A program made the translations under genes and the position numbers. Of a stretch of 64,000 bases of DNA, positions 37,030 through 45,428 are shown piece after piece. The notes under the pieces are model-generated. The model was not told the DNA's origin and ran no database searches. It was given only the letters and a program-made list of their open reading frames with translations. The first letter of the stretch is position 1, and each line of letters starts with the position of its first letter. The stretch is from Paenibacillus paeoniae (GTDB lineage Bacteria > Bacillota > Bacilli > Paenibacillales > Paenibacillaceae): positions 2,418,001 through 2,482,000 of the forward strand of contig NZ_QUBQ01000001.1 of NCBI RefSeq assembly GCF_003388735.1, given 5' to 3'.

Positions 37030-37983
37030 ATGAATCAACTTCATGGAATGAAACTTGCTTATGCAGCCATCACGCTGAATGCGGTTATCGTCGGATTTTC
37101 ATTTCTGTTTACCAAAATGGCGCTGCAACAAGCGACACCTCTCGATACGCTGGTGTACCGATTCGCGATTTCTTTCGCAGTCATGACCATCCCCGTGCTG
37201 TTCGGACAAGTAAAACTGAACTTCCGAGGGAAACGGCTTCTCGCCGCGCTGCCGCTAGCTGCTCTGTATCCGCTTGGCTTCTTCACGCTTCAAACATTCG
37301 GGCTCCAGCATGCCACTTCTTCTGAAGGCGGTATTCTCTACGCGTTTACGCCTGTACTTACGATGATCATTGCTTCGCTGTTTTTGAGGGAAAGGACCAC
37401 AGCTTTTCAGAAACTGTCCATCTTCCTATCGGCCTTCGGCGTGGTATTCATCTTTGCGATGAAAGGGAGCGGCATCGATTGGTCGAATATGACAGGAATC
37501 CTCCTGTTATTCCTATCCTGCCTGACATCGGCCGGATACAGCGTATTAGCCCGTTCGCTTCTGAAAACGTTCAAGCCGGCAGAAGTGACTTACCTGATGC
37601 TTGGCATCGGGTTTATGATCTTCTTGATCGCATCCGTGACGAATCATACGGCTTCGGGCACGCTTCATACGATCTTTGAGCCGCTTTTAAGCGGGACCTT
37701 TATCATTTCGGTTCTATATTTAGGCATTTTCTCTTCTCTCCTCACTGCACTTACAGCCAACTATGCTTTATCCAAGCTGGAAGCATCCAAGGTAGGCGTA
37801 TTCTCCAATTTGTCTACGATTGTCTCCATCGTCGCCGGTGCCGCTTTCCTGAAAGAGGAAATCACCATCTATGCTCTGATCGGATCCATCATGATTATTG
37901 CGGGGGTAATGGGGACGAATCGTATGGGAAGACGATCGAAAACGATAAATTATGAGGCTAAGAAAAAGAACGTGAAGGCCTGA
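37030..37983 (+). CDS. EamA (DMT) family transporter
   Basis: 317 residues from ATG 37030, after AAGGAGACACC; an upstream in-frame start at 36985 has no ribosome site. About 10 membrane helices in two EamA repeats, ending in a basic tail. Members export amino acids or metabolites. Pairing with a divergent MocR regulator is a recurrent arrangement and suggests export of an amino compound sensed through PLP. Confidence 0.9.
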   Translation: MNQLHGMKLAYAAITLNAVIVGFSFLFTKMALQQATPLDTLVYRFAISFAVMTIPVLFGQVKLNFRGKRLLAALPLAALYPLGFFTLQTFGLQHATSSEGGILYAFTPVLTMIIASLFLRERTTAFQKLSIFLSAFGVVFIFAMKGSGIDWSNMTGILLLFLSCLTSAGYSVLARSLLKTFKPAEVTYLMLGIGFMIFLIASVTNHTASGTLHTIFEPLLSGTFIISVLYLGIFSSLLTALTANYALSKLEASKVGVFSNLSTIVSIVAGAAFLKEEITIYALIGSIMIIAGVMGTNRMGRRSKTINYEAKKKNVKA

Positions 37984-38041
37984 CCCTTCCTATTCACAGA
38001 CGTAAAAAAGCATCTCCGCTGCGGCTAACGGTTAGATACGA

Positions 38042-38070
38042 AAAAACACGCTCATCGGGCGTGTTTTTGT
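38042..38070 (+). terminator. terminator of the EamA gene
   Basis: Stem AAAACACGC with GCGTGTTTT, loop of about 6, followed by T-rich sequence, about 60 bases after the stop. Confidence 0.85.
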
Positions 38071-38137
38071 ATATTCGATAATAACGCAACAGGCTATACT
38101 TAGAGTGAATGTACATGGATCTACTGAAAGGAGCTAT

Positions 38138-38356
38138 ATGATCATGTCCGCTAATTCCAGACCTGAAAAAGAACTGCCCATAATCAGCAAGCCTGCTAAT
38201 CAGGCCCTTGATCTAGCCGGGTATTATAAGCTTGAGCAATTTACCGAGGTGACGGAAGCAGAGTTATTAAAGCTGCATGGCATGGGCCCCAAAGGTATAC
38301 GCATGCTGAAAGCGGCACTCCAAGAAAGAGGATTGTCTTTTGCCAAAAAATCATAA
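38138..38356 (+). CDS. small helix-hairpin-helix protein (RNAP alpha C-domain-like)
   Basis: 72 residues from ATG 38138 after AGGAG; ATG 38144 is equally possible. ALDLAGYYKLEQFTEVTEAELLKLHGMGPKGIRMLKAAL (in parts) resembles the helix-hairpin-helix of the RNA polymerase alpha C-terminal domain and similar DNA-binding small proteins; HGMGPKG is the hairpin. Role unknown. It is 27 bases upstream of the ThuA-like gene and probably co-transcribed. Confidence 0.75.
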   Translation: MIMSANSRPEKELPIISKPANQALDLAGYYKLEQFTEVTEAELLKLHGMGPKGIRMLKAALQERGLSFAKKS

Positions 38357-38383
38357 GCGCATATAGGAAAAGGAGCTATTCCA

Positions 38384-39028
38384 ATGAAAACTCCATCCAA
38401 GCTATTGTTAATTGGGGACAATGTCCATAGCACTTGGCATCCGCTGGAGCCTGCGCTCCAGCAGCTGCAAGCAATTGCAGCGGACGGCTTCGAGCTGTTC
38501 CCGACTGAAGATTACGATACATTGAAGACTCTAGAACAGGACGGCTTCACTGCCGTGATCTCTTATACGGATTGCTGGGACAGGCCTCTGGAAGCCGGGC
38601 AAGTTGCGGGGCTGCTCCGGTTCATTGCGGGTGGCGGCGGGCTGCTCGTTATCCATAACGGCATCTCGCTTCAGGCGAGTCATGAGCTTGCAGGGCTGAT
38701 CGGGGCGCGCTTCACGGGCCATCCTCCCTATCAGCCGTTGACTTACCTACCTGCGCAAGAGGATCATCCATTGCTTGAAGGCGTCCAAGCCTTCACGCTT
38801 GACGAAGAACCGTACATGTTCGAATTCGATGCGTTTTCTCCTCGAAATGTATTCCTGGAATATGAGTTTGAGGGTAGCCGTTATCCCGCTGGCTGGGAGC
38901 ATCGCTACGGCTTGGGCAGGCTTGTCTATCTACAGCCGGGGCATTGCTCGCCATCCTTTCTGCAGGATTCGTATCGGCAACTAATCTTGAACAGCATACG
39001 GTGGGTAACTGGGCCGCCACCGCTATAA
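38384..39028 (+). CDS. ThuA-like domain protein
   Basis: 214 residues with the glutamine-amidotransferase-like fold of ThuA: LLIGDNVHSTWH at the start, GGGGLLVIHNGISLQ in the middle, HPLLEG, and YGLGRLVYLQPGH near the end. ThuA-type proteins occur in sugar utilisation loci and other contexts; no catalytic Cys is evident. ATG after AAAGGAGC. Confidence 0.82.
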   Translation: MKTPSKLLLIGDNVHSTWHPLEPALQQLQAIAADGFELFPTEDYDTLKTLEQDGFTAVISYTDCWDRPLEAGQVAGLLRFIAGGGGLLVIHNGISLQASHELAGLIGARFTGHPPYQPLTYLPAQEDHPLLEGVQAFTLDEEPYMFEFDAFSPRNVFLEYEFEGSRYPAGWEHRYGLGRLVYLQPGHCSPSFLQDSYRQLILNSIRWVTGPPPL

Positions 39029-39080
39029 TGCCAAGAAACTCGGTATACATGGAGTTGTACGCTTCTATCTGCATGAAATA

Positions 39081-39126
39081 AGAGAAGGGCAGTAACGGTT
39101 AAGAATAACCGACTGCCCTTCTCTTT
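39081..39126. terminator. terminator between convergent genes
   Basis: Stem AGAGAAGGGCAGT with ACTGCCCTTCTCT, an inner AACGGTTA/TAACC pair, and a T-rich tail on the plus strand. It separates the ThuA-like and TetR genes. Confidence 0.85.
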
Positions 39127-39129
39127 CAT

Positions 39130-39741
39130 TTATCTTTTTTCGGAAGAACCGACGGTCGTACCATTCAGAAACACGTTCATCGCATTGCGATAAATATCGA
39201 TGGTAGCCTCACGATCCGGCATGCGCTTGGACACTTCCGCCAGTCCCATAAACAACGCCTCAAGCACGTAAGCCATTGTTGCCGCATCTCCTTGCGCCAG
39301 CTCTCCCTTGTCCATCGCCTGTTGCAGCAGCTGCTTGTTGAATTCGACATGCTGGTTCATATGGCTGGACAAATCGTCCTGAACGTCGCTCCGCTCCCAC
39401 TCGCTCGTCAGAAATTCATCCGTCGCCCTGGTGAGCGGATGATTCAGATCATTAACGACAAGATGCTCGGCAAGTCCTTGCAGCTTGTCGCTGACTGTGG
39501 CATAGTCCCGCTCCAGCTCGGACCATTGTTCCTTCCATTCATTGTCCCACTCGTTAAGCAAATACTGGAACAAGCCCTCCTTGCTTTGAAAATGGTAATA
39601 GATATTCCCTTTGCTGCTGCCAGTTGCGGCAACGATATCCTCAATCGAAGTCGCCTTATATCCCTTTTGAGCAAATAACGCCCGAGCCGCTTCGGCTACC
39701 TTCTTTTTGGTTTGTTCGCTTTGCAGCTTCTTTTTGTTCAT
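39130..39741 (-). CDS. TetR-family regulator
   Basis: 203 residues. The N-terminal helix-turn-helix is clear (ARALFAQKGYKATSIEDIV, then GSSKGNIYYHFQSKEGLF), as is the all-helical ligand domain. It follows the MATE gene directly (adjacent bases), so the two form one transcript; twin palindromes ahead of the MATE gene are its likely operators, giving autoregulation and drug-inducible efflux. Confidence 0.93.
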   Translation of the reverse strand: MNKKKLQSEQTKKKVAEAARALFAQKGYKATSIEDIVAATGSSKGNIYYHFQSKEGLFQYLLNEWDNEWKEQWSELERDYATVSDKLQGLAEHLVVNDLNHPLTRATDEFLTSEWERSDVQDDLSSHMNQHVEFNKQLLQQAMDKGELAQGDAATMAYVLEALFMGLAEVSKRMPDREATIDIYRNAMNVFLNGTTVGSSEKR

Positions 39742-41091
39742 TCAACCGGTCCCCTTATCGCGGATTAATCCATACCTCTTATAATAGAAATAAATCGTGA
39801 TAAGTACAATACATTCCGACAAAGGTACGGCCAGCCACACCCCTGTAATACCGATCAGTTTCGGCAACACCGCAATAAAGATCAGCATCAATATAATTTC
39901 TCTAGCTGCTGTAATCCATGTCGCCAGCTTCAGCCGTCCCGTCGTCTGACTGAATGTCATCATAACAAAGTTGACGCCCATGAACAGATAGGCCAGGACA
40001 AACAGGTGGAGACCCTTCGTTGCAAGCTCTACGATCTCTACCGAGAAGTCGCCAAAAATTCCGATAATGCCGGAAGTCATCCACAGCATGAGCAGCATGA
40101 GTACCGTACCCGCCCCAAGGGCTGTCCAGATGGCGATTCGTACGGTCTGTCGTATCTTCTCCGTGTAGTTCCCTCCATGATAATAACTGATCATAGGTTG
40201 TATAGCCGCTCCTAACCCGAGGAACGTCAGCAATACAATGCTGTGAATATAGTTAAGGATAGAGAACGCCGCTACGCCACTTGTTCCTGCAACTCCCTCC
40301 AGCACAACATTATGGGAGATCGTGAATACCGATAAACCCACTTCCGCCAAAAAGCTCGGGAAGCCGATGACGATGACGGAGAGGAGCAAGGCCTTGTTCC
40401 AGCGGAATTTTCCCAGCTTGAGCCGATTGTCAGCCCTCAGGAAGTGCAAGAACAACACAAGCATGCCCAGAGACGCTGCAATAATCGATCCGTAGGCGAC
40501 CGCCTGAACACCTAACTCCAGCACGTAGAGTACCGTATAGTTAATGACAATATTCGATAGCGCAAATGTTATCTGTGCTGCCATAGACAAGTTCGGATTG
40601 CCGTCATTGCGGACGAAGATGCTAAGCGCGTTTTCCACCGTGAATACAAAACCGAACAGCAGCATCACGTTCAAATAATCCGAGGCATGCGGGTATGTCT
40701 CCGCATTGGCGCCAAGCGCGTACACAAGCGGTTCGCGGAAGAAGAACGCTGTTATGCCAATAACCAGTGTGGCAGCAGCAATAAGAACAACGGACTGGGT
40801 GAATATTCGCTGCGCTTTATCCGGATCCTTCGCTCCCATAGCTTGAGAATACATCGTTGCACCGCCAATGCCAATCCATAGCGACATCGCGACAAACAAG
40901 GTATAGACAGGACTTGCGATGCCCACCCCTGCCAGCGCCTCCGCGCCCAGCTTATTACCAACCATCACGCCGTCTACGACAATATTGACTGCGATAAGCA
41001 GCATGCCGAGCAGGGATGGAATCAAATAACGAAAAAAAGTGCGACTGACCGATTGAGACTCCAATAGCTGTAGGTTTTTTTGTTTACTCAT
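39742..41091 (-). CDS. MATE-family multidrug/cation antiporter
   Basis: 449 residues, 12 membrane helices, NorM-like with two MatE halves. The start contains FFRYLIPSLLGMLLIAVNIVVDGVMVG (in parts) and GIGGATMYSQAMGA. First gene of the MATE-tetR operon. Substrate unknown; it probably exports a ligand of the TetR partner. Confidence 0.92.
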   Translation of the reverse strand: MSKQKNLQLLESQSVSRTFFRYLIPSLLGMLLIAVNIVVDGVMVGNKLGAEALAGVGIASPVYTLFVAMSLWIGIGGATMYSQAMGAKDPDKAQRIFTQSVVLIAAATLVIGITAFFFREPLVYALGANAETYPHASDYLNVMLLFGFVFTVENALSIFVRNDGNPNLSMAAQITFALSNIVINYTVLYVLELGVQAVAYGSIIAASLGMLVLFLHFLRADNRLKLGKFRWNKALLLSVIVIGFPSFLAEVGLSVFTISHNVVLEGVAGTSGVAAFSILNYIHSIVLLTFLGLGAAIQPMISYYHGGNYTEKIRQTVRIAIWTALGAGTVLMLLMLWMTSGIIGIFGDFSVEIVELATKGLHLFVLAYLFMGVNFVMMTFSQTTGRLKLATWITAAREIILMLIFIAVLPKLIGITGVWLAVPLSECIVLITIYFYYKRYGLIRDKGTG

Positions 41092-41117
41092 AAATAGTGA
41101 CCTGCCTTATTCTTTTT

Positions 41118-41180
41118 ATACTGAACGTTCATTCTGTATTGTGGCGGAAGTGATATTTATACTGAACGTTCGTTCTGTAT
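41118..41180 (-). promoter_or_regulatory. twin TetR operators upstream of the MATE-tetR operon
   Basis: Two 22-base copies, ATACTGAACGTTCRTTCTGTAT, at 41118-41139 and 41159-41180, differing at one base and 41 bases apart (about four helical turns). Each contains the palindrome GAACGTTC typical of TetR sites. The first begins 27 bases before the MATE start. Confidence 0.82.
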
Positions 41181-41252
41181 TCTATCACATTCTGAATTTG
41201 ATATGCAATGCACCCCATTAAAGGCTTCCTCAGTTGATTGTCGTCACCAACC

Positions 41253-41316
41253 AAAAAAACTGACCGAATAAAGCCCTTTGTTGCTGCCTTACGCAGCCCT
41301 GGCTTATCCGATCAGT
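41253..41316 (-). terminator. terminator after the VOC gene
   Basis: Long stem ACTGACCGAATAAAGCC with GGCTTATCCGATCAGT (small bulges), an inner GCTGC/GCAGC hairpin, and a T7 run on the minus strand. Confidence 0.82.
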
Positions 41317-41357
41317 CAGATTGAAAACATTTCATTCTAGAAGCCCTTCCCATCATA

Positions 41358-41711
41358 CTATTGGCATATCATCAGCACATTGCCGTCCGGATCTTTAATA
41401 TTGAACCAATGTCCGTTCTCGATATTGCTCAGAAGCTCCACATTGTGCTCTTTCATATAGGCATAGGAGGCTTCGATATCCGCTGTCACAAGCTGGATGA
41501 ACGGAACCTGAATGACCTTCTCCGGCGAATAAATCTTGCTGTCCAATACGATATTGGGAGTGCCTTGCATGGGCAGTATATAGAGATGCCCATGGTAAAT
41601 CTCTCCGTCTGTTGGCAAATCGAGCAGATTGCAATACCAGTCTCTTGCCTTCTCCAAGTTGCTCACCGGAATAAAAGTACAACCAATCTTGTTTTGAACC
41701 GGACTATTCAT
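41358..41711 (-). CDS. VOC (glyoxalase-fold) family protein
   Basis: 117 residues from ATG 41711 after AGGAG. The two beta-alpha-beta-beta-beta halves show in CTFIPVSNLEKARDWYCNLL and NIENGHWFNIKDPDGNVLMI. Possible metal ligands include the His in NGHW. Function within the superfamily is open. Last gene of a minus-strand group with three small membrane proteins, 19 bases after the previous stop. Confidence 0.85.
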   Translation of the reverse strand: MNSPVQNKIGCTFIPVSNLEKARDWYCNLLDLPTDGEIYHGHLYILPMQGTPNIVLDSKIYSPEKVIQVPFIQLVTADIEASYAYMKEHNVELLSNIENGHWFNIKDPDGNVLMICQ

Positions 41712-41730
41712 AGCTTGCACTCTCCTATTC

Positions 41731-42132
41731 CTAAAAAGGATTCTCAATAACAAGACTAATTACGCTTTGAACAACCGCACTACTCACGACAATCAAAGTC
41801 GTTTTGGATACAAACCTTTCTTCATCTTCCCGGCTTGCGTTTTCTGTGATCAATTTCTTGTAGTTCATCACATTGGCAATGGGAAAAAGAATCAGGTTAA
41901 TAAATATCATTACTCCGCATATAAACATATGGCCCATCCCAGGCAATAACCCTTTAGATTCATTATAATAATCGAAGAAGATGAATTGAAAGATATAATA
42001 TACGGCTATTGGAATCGCTACAGCGCCCAACAGAGAGAATAGAATGACTGATTTTACTTTTCCGCTTTTCGATTCCACAGAATCACTCTCTTCATCATCA
42101 ACTCTTTGATAAATAGTGAAACTTCTCTTCAT
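41731..42132 (-). CDS. small membrane protein of unknown function
   Basis: 133 residues: a charged N-terminal 27 residues rich in Glu, Asp and Ser, then three membrane helices (about 28-50, 66-86 and 110-128). No family recognised. Overlaps the upstream gene by 35 bases, so likely co-translated. Confidence 0.7.
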   Translation of the reverse strand: MKRSFTIYQRVDDEESDSVESKSGKVKSVILFSLLGAVAIPIAVYYIFQFIFFDYYNESKGLLPGMGHMFICGVMIFINLILFPIANVMNYKKLITENASREDEERFVSKTTLIVVSSAVVQSVISLVIENPF

Positions 42133-42421
42133 TTCGCTTCCACCTGCTTAAGGCAAACGTCAAACCCAACAAGAGATAACAAACAAACCAAATGATACAT
42201 CTCATCCAAAAGTCGAACCCACGTCCATACAAGGCTTGTTGAGATTCTGATATGTTAATATCAATCCATGTTAAAGTAAGCCATAAACCAAATAGTAATA
42301 GGGTATAGACAAGCCCTCTTGTAACGACAAATTTGAATCTCCCCATTTGCCGGGAAACCGTCCATTTGCCTAGGAATGATTCTTCTTCTGCCGACCTTAC
42401 GCCTTGTTGTTCGATCGTCAT
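42098..42421 (-). CDS. small membrane protein of unknown function
   Basis: 107 residues, two predicted membrane helices (about 36-53 and 72-92) with basic flanks. The start is uncertain: AAGGAG lies very close to ATG 42421. Part of the same small operon. Confidence 0.65.
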   Translation of the reverse strand: MTIEQQGVRSAEEESFLGKWTVSRQMGRFKFVVTRGLVYTLLLFGLWLTLTWIDINISESQQALYGRGFDFWMRCIIWFVCYLLLGLTFALSRWKRNEEKFHYLSKS

Positions 42422-42456
42422 CACTCCTTTTCGTACTTCATCTATTTGTGAACAGT

Positions 42457-42735
42457 CTATTGCTCAGATGTCTCTACTTGCTTCCCATTCTGCTTACGAC
42501 GAATATCGTCCAGAAAGCATCCCCACAATAACAAACAGGCTCCGACTGCCATCATGATTGCAGCATATACCATTGGCGTCGTTCCGCCCGTTTGACTCAG
42601 AGCGGTTCCGAGACGTCCCGGAGGAGTTGTCCAACTGCCTAACTTGAAAGCAATTTGGGAGGCCGGGATATAGACGCCCAAATATAGAATGATTCCACAA
42701 AACAACAAAATGCCTCCGGCTATTACTTTTTTCAT
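42457..42735 (-). CDS. small membrane protein of unknown function
   Basis: 92 residues with two membrane helices (about 4-26 and 55-73) and a charged cytoplasmic tail. ATG follows AAAGGG. First gene of the three-plus-VOC minus-strand group. Confidence 0.68.
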   Translation of the reverse strand: MKKVIAGGILLFCGIILYLGVYIPASQIAFKLGSWTTPPGRLGTALSQTGGTTPMVYAAIMMAVGACLLLWGCFLDDIRRKQNGKQVETSEQ

Positions 42736-43134
42736 CTACTCAACCCTTTCTAGAAATATACTTGCCACTATTCATCCATAGATTGTCACAACTTATTCAT
42801 TTCGTAGCACAAATAAGAGACCTCATCCAGAAGCAGCTCCACCAGCTTCATGTTTAACGTTCCCACGATGATAAGCGTGATACCGCTAATCGGAATGATT
42901 GGCCAAATGAACTGTTAAATTAATTACACGACCAATACATTCATCCGTTTCTAGTTTACCCCAATTCACTTCGTTCTTGAAGACAGTGAGTCCAATCAAT
43001 CCTAAAAAAAACGGCAGACCGTACCAACAGGTACCGCATTGCCGCCTCTGTGAAACTATTATAAGCAAATAAAACAATCGCTATTGCTTGTTTATTGACA
43101 CTTCATCAAGCTTAAAAACAGAATCATAATCTGT
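42736..43134. other. intergenic region downstream of the PurA homologue
   Basis: No convincing gene. A 63-codon minus-strand frame at 42886-43077 overlaps the terminator below and has no family look. The region holds the terminator at 43003-43045; otherwise nothing recognisable. Confidence 0.5.
43003..43045 (-). terminator. terminator downstream of the PurA homologue
   Basis: On the minus strand CGGCAATGCGGTACC pairs with GGTACGGTCTGCCG through a small internal loop, followed by T7-8. Confidence 0.75.
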
Positions 43135-44418
43135 TTATCCTAATTTCATCAGCTGCTCGCGCCTCGGACCTATGGACAAGTAAGAGATTTTCACGCCAAT
43201 CTCCGTTTCAATAAATGATACATACTGCTGCGCTTCTGCGGGAAGCTCGTCGAATGCTCTTGCCCCTGAAATATCGCATTTCCAGCCCGGAAGCTCTCGA
43301 AGGACTGGCGTGGCCCCCTCCAGTTTTGCATTGACAGGAAACTGCTCCGTAACCGTCCCGTCTTTCAACTGGTAGCCTACGCATACCGGAATTGAATCCA
43401 GGTAACTAAGTACATCCAAATTCGTTAGCGCTATTTCCGTCGCGCCTTGCACCATGCAGCCGTACCTTGTAGCGACAGCGTCAAACCACCCCACGCGTCT
43501 CGGTCTGCCCGTCACTACTCCGAATTCGCCCGCATCGCCGCCCCGAAGCCGCAATTGCTCCGCTTCCACGCCCTCGATCTCCGAGATGAATGGACCCGCT
43601 CCTACACAACTGGAATAAGCTTTCACTACAACCAGCACATCAGTCAACGCATATGCGGGGAGCCCACCTCCAACGGGGGCATAACCAGCCAAGGTGGAAG
43701 AAGATATCGAATACGGATAAATACCGTGATCGGGATCGCGAAGCGCCCCTAGCTGGCCCTCCAGCAAGATCGATTGTTGCTCCTTATATGCTTGCTGAAG
43801 CATTGTCGTCGTATCACATACATACGGCAGAAATCTCTCTCCCAGCTCCAGCAATTCCTCCACAATTGGCATAACTTCCAGTGGCTGATGTCCGTATAGA
43901 TGAGTCAACAGCACATTTTTGACTTCCAGCAGTTGCCCCACTCTCTCTAGCAAGCGGTTTCGATCATACAAATCCGCTACCTGTACCCCGAGCTTCGCAT
44001 ATTTATCCGCATAAAAAGGGGCGATTCCCCGTTTAGTTGAGCCATAGCTGCGATTGCCTAGTCTCTCTTCCTCCAGCGCGTCCAATAATCGATGAACGGG
44101 CAACACTACCTGAGCCCGATCCGACACCTTCAAGGTTGGCTGTGGTACTCCTCTTGCCATTAATTGCTCCAACTCGTGCAACAATGAATCGCCGTCCAGC
44201 GCTGCACCAGGACCAATGACATTTGTGACCTCGGGATAAAACACCCCAGAGGGAAGCATGGACAGCGCAAACTTCCCGTAATCGTTAATAATCGTATGAC
44301 CCGCGTTGCTTCCGCCTTGAAATCGAACCACATAGGACGATTGGGCAGCAAGCACATCCGTCATCTTGCCTTTGCCTTCATCACCCCAATTCGCTCCAAC
44401 AATCGCTGTTACCGCCAC
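43135..44418 (-). CDS. divergent adenylosuccinate synthetase homologue
   Basis: 427 residues, full PurA length. The phosphate loop WGDEGKGK with catalytic Asp and NAGHT with catalytic His are intact. Several positions conserved in E. coli PurA differ: Lys replaces Arg143 (KYAKLG), Pro replaces Arg304 (GRPRRVGW), Asn replaces Lys331 of the guanine motif (TNLD), and the TRVG motif reads SSCVGAGPFISE. It may be a paralogue with altered substrate, or the housekeeping enzyme of a divergent lineage. GTG start at 44418 with AGGAGG 10 bases upstream. Divergent from a LysR gene that may regulate it. Confidence 0.85.
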   Translation of the reverse strand: MAVTAIVGANWGDEGKGKMTDVLAAQSSYVVRFQGGSNAGHTIINDYGKFALSMLPSGVFYPEVTNVIGPGAALDGDSLLHELEQLMARGVPQPTLKVSDRAQVVLPVHRLLDALEEERLGNRSYGSTKRGIAPFYADKYAKLGVQVADLYDRNRLLERVGQLLEVKNVLLTHLYGHQPLEVMPIVEELLELGERFLPYVCDTTTMLQQAYKEQQSILLEGQLGALRDPDHGIYPYSISSSTLAGYAPVGGGLPAYALTDVLVVVKAYSSCVGAGPFISEIEGVEAEQLRLRGGDAGEFGVVTGRPRRVGWFDAVATRYGCMVQGATEIALTNLDVLSYLDSIPVCVGYQLKDGTVTEQFPVNAKLEGATPVLRELPGWKCDISGARAFDELPAEAQQYVSFIETEIGVKISYLSIGPRREQLMKLG

Positions 44419-44490
44419 TTGCGAATCGCCTCCTGTATTTGTAATCTCTTATAGGAACGATTATAATGTGCAAGGACACATTAATAAAAT

Positions 44491-44507
44491 TGATATTACT
44501 AATATCA
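44491..44507. promoter_or_regulatory. LysR-type operator between the PurA homologue and LysR gene
   Basis: Perfect palindrome TGATATTACTAATATCA, containing the T-N11-A core of LysR-type sites, about 23 bases before the LysR start. Confidence 0.65.
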
Positions 44508-44529
44508 GATATAAATAGGAGTAATGACT

Positions 44530-45408
44530 ATGGATTTTAATATGGAATGGTACCGCGTCTTCTATTGGACTGCCCAATTAGGGAGTTTAACCAAAGCGGC
44601 ACAAAAACTGCATATTACGCAGCCTGCTGTCAGCCATACGCTTAAGCAACTGGAGAGCGGACTAGGAGGACAGCTGTTTTTCCGAACCGCGCGGGGCGTT
44701 ACACTTACTGCCGAAGGAGAAGTGCTGCTTCAACATGTCGAGCAAGCCTTCCGGGCCATCGACAGCGGCGAGAAGAAGATTGCGGAAATGCACAATTTGG
44801 AGTACGGGGAAATCAATATCGGAGCAAGCGACTCATTGTGCAAACATTATTTGCTGCCTTACCTGGAGTCGTTTCATAGGCAATTCCCTAACATTCGCAT
44901 ACGCGTCACGAACCGGACCACGCCGGAAACAATCGCGCTTCTAAAAGAAGGGCGAATCGACTTCGGCATCCTCAATCTGCCTGTGGCAGACAGCAGCTTA
45001 CAGATCAGGAGAAGCTCCCCGTTGCAAGACTGTCTTGTCGGTGGTCCGGCTTACTCTTCATTGGCTCAAGCGCCCTTCAAATTGGCAAGCCTCCAGCAAT
45101 ATCCATTGCTACTGCTGGAGCCTGGCGGCAGTACGAGAGCATATTTGGACCAATATGCAGCTTCGCACAACATCCTGCTGACGCCAGAGTTCGAGCTGGG
45201 CAGTCTCGATCTGCTCGTTCAATTCGCGCAGAGAGGATTTGGACTAACATTTATCGTGAAAGAGTATGTTGCAGAGGAACTGGCTGCCGGTCAGTTGATT
45301 GAGATTCCGCTAACACCGCCCGTTCCCGAACGATCGATCGGCATTGCTACGCTGAAAGGCGTGCCTCTCTCCGCTGCATCGAAGAGCTTTGTCGAAAGAT
45401 TGCCATGA
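44530..45408 (+). CDS. LysR-family transcriptional regulator
   Basis: 292 residues from ATG 44530 (GGAG 9 bases upstream; the ATG at 44524 is too close to the ribosome site). N-terminal winged helix EWYRVFYWTAQLGSLTKAAQ and ITQPAVSHTLKQLE; C-terminal two-lobe effector domain (about 90-290). Divergent from the PurA homologue, its most likely target. Effector unknown. Confidence 0.92.
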   Translation: MDFNMEWYRVFYWTAQLGSLTKAAQKLHITQPAVSHTLKQLESGLGGQLFFRTARGVTLTAEGEVLLQHVEQAFRAIDSGEKKIAEMHNLEYGEINIGASDSLCKHYLLPYLESFHRQFPNIRIRVTNRTTPETIALLKEGRIDFGILNLPVADSSLQIRRSSPLQDCLVGGPAYSSLAQAPFKLASLQQYPLLLLEPGGSTRAYLDQYAASHNILLTPEFELGSLDLLVQFAQRGFGLTFIVKEYVAEELAAGQLIEIPLTPPVPERSIGIATLKGVPLSAASKSFVERLP

Positions 45409-45428
45409 ATTACAGCCCCTTGGCCATC

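Noticed and set aside
42886..43077. 63-codon minus-strand frame downstream of the PurA homologue
   Set aside because: It overlaps the terminator hairpin at 43003-43045, has no ribosome site and its sequence resembles no protein family.
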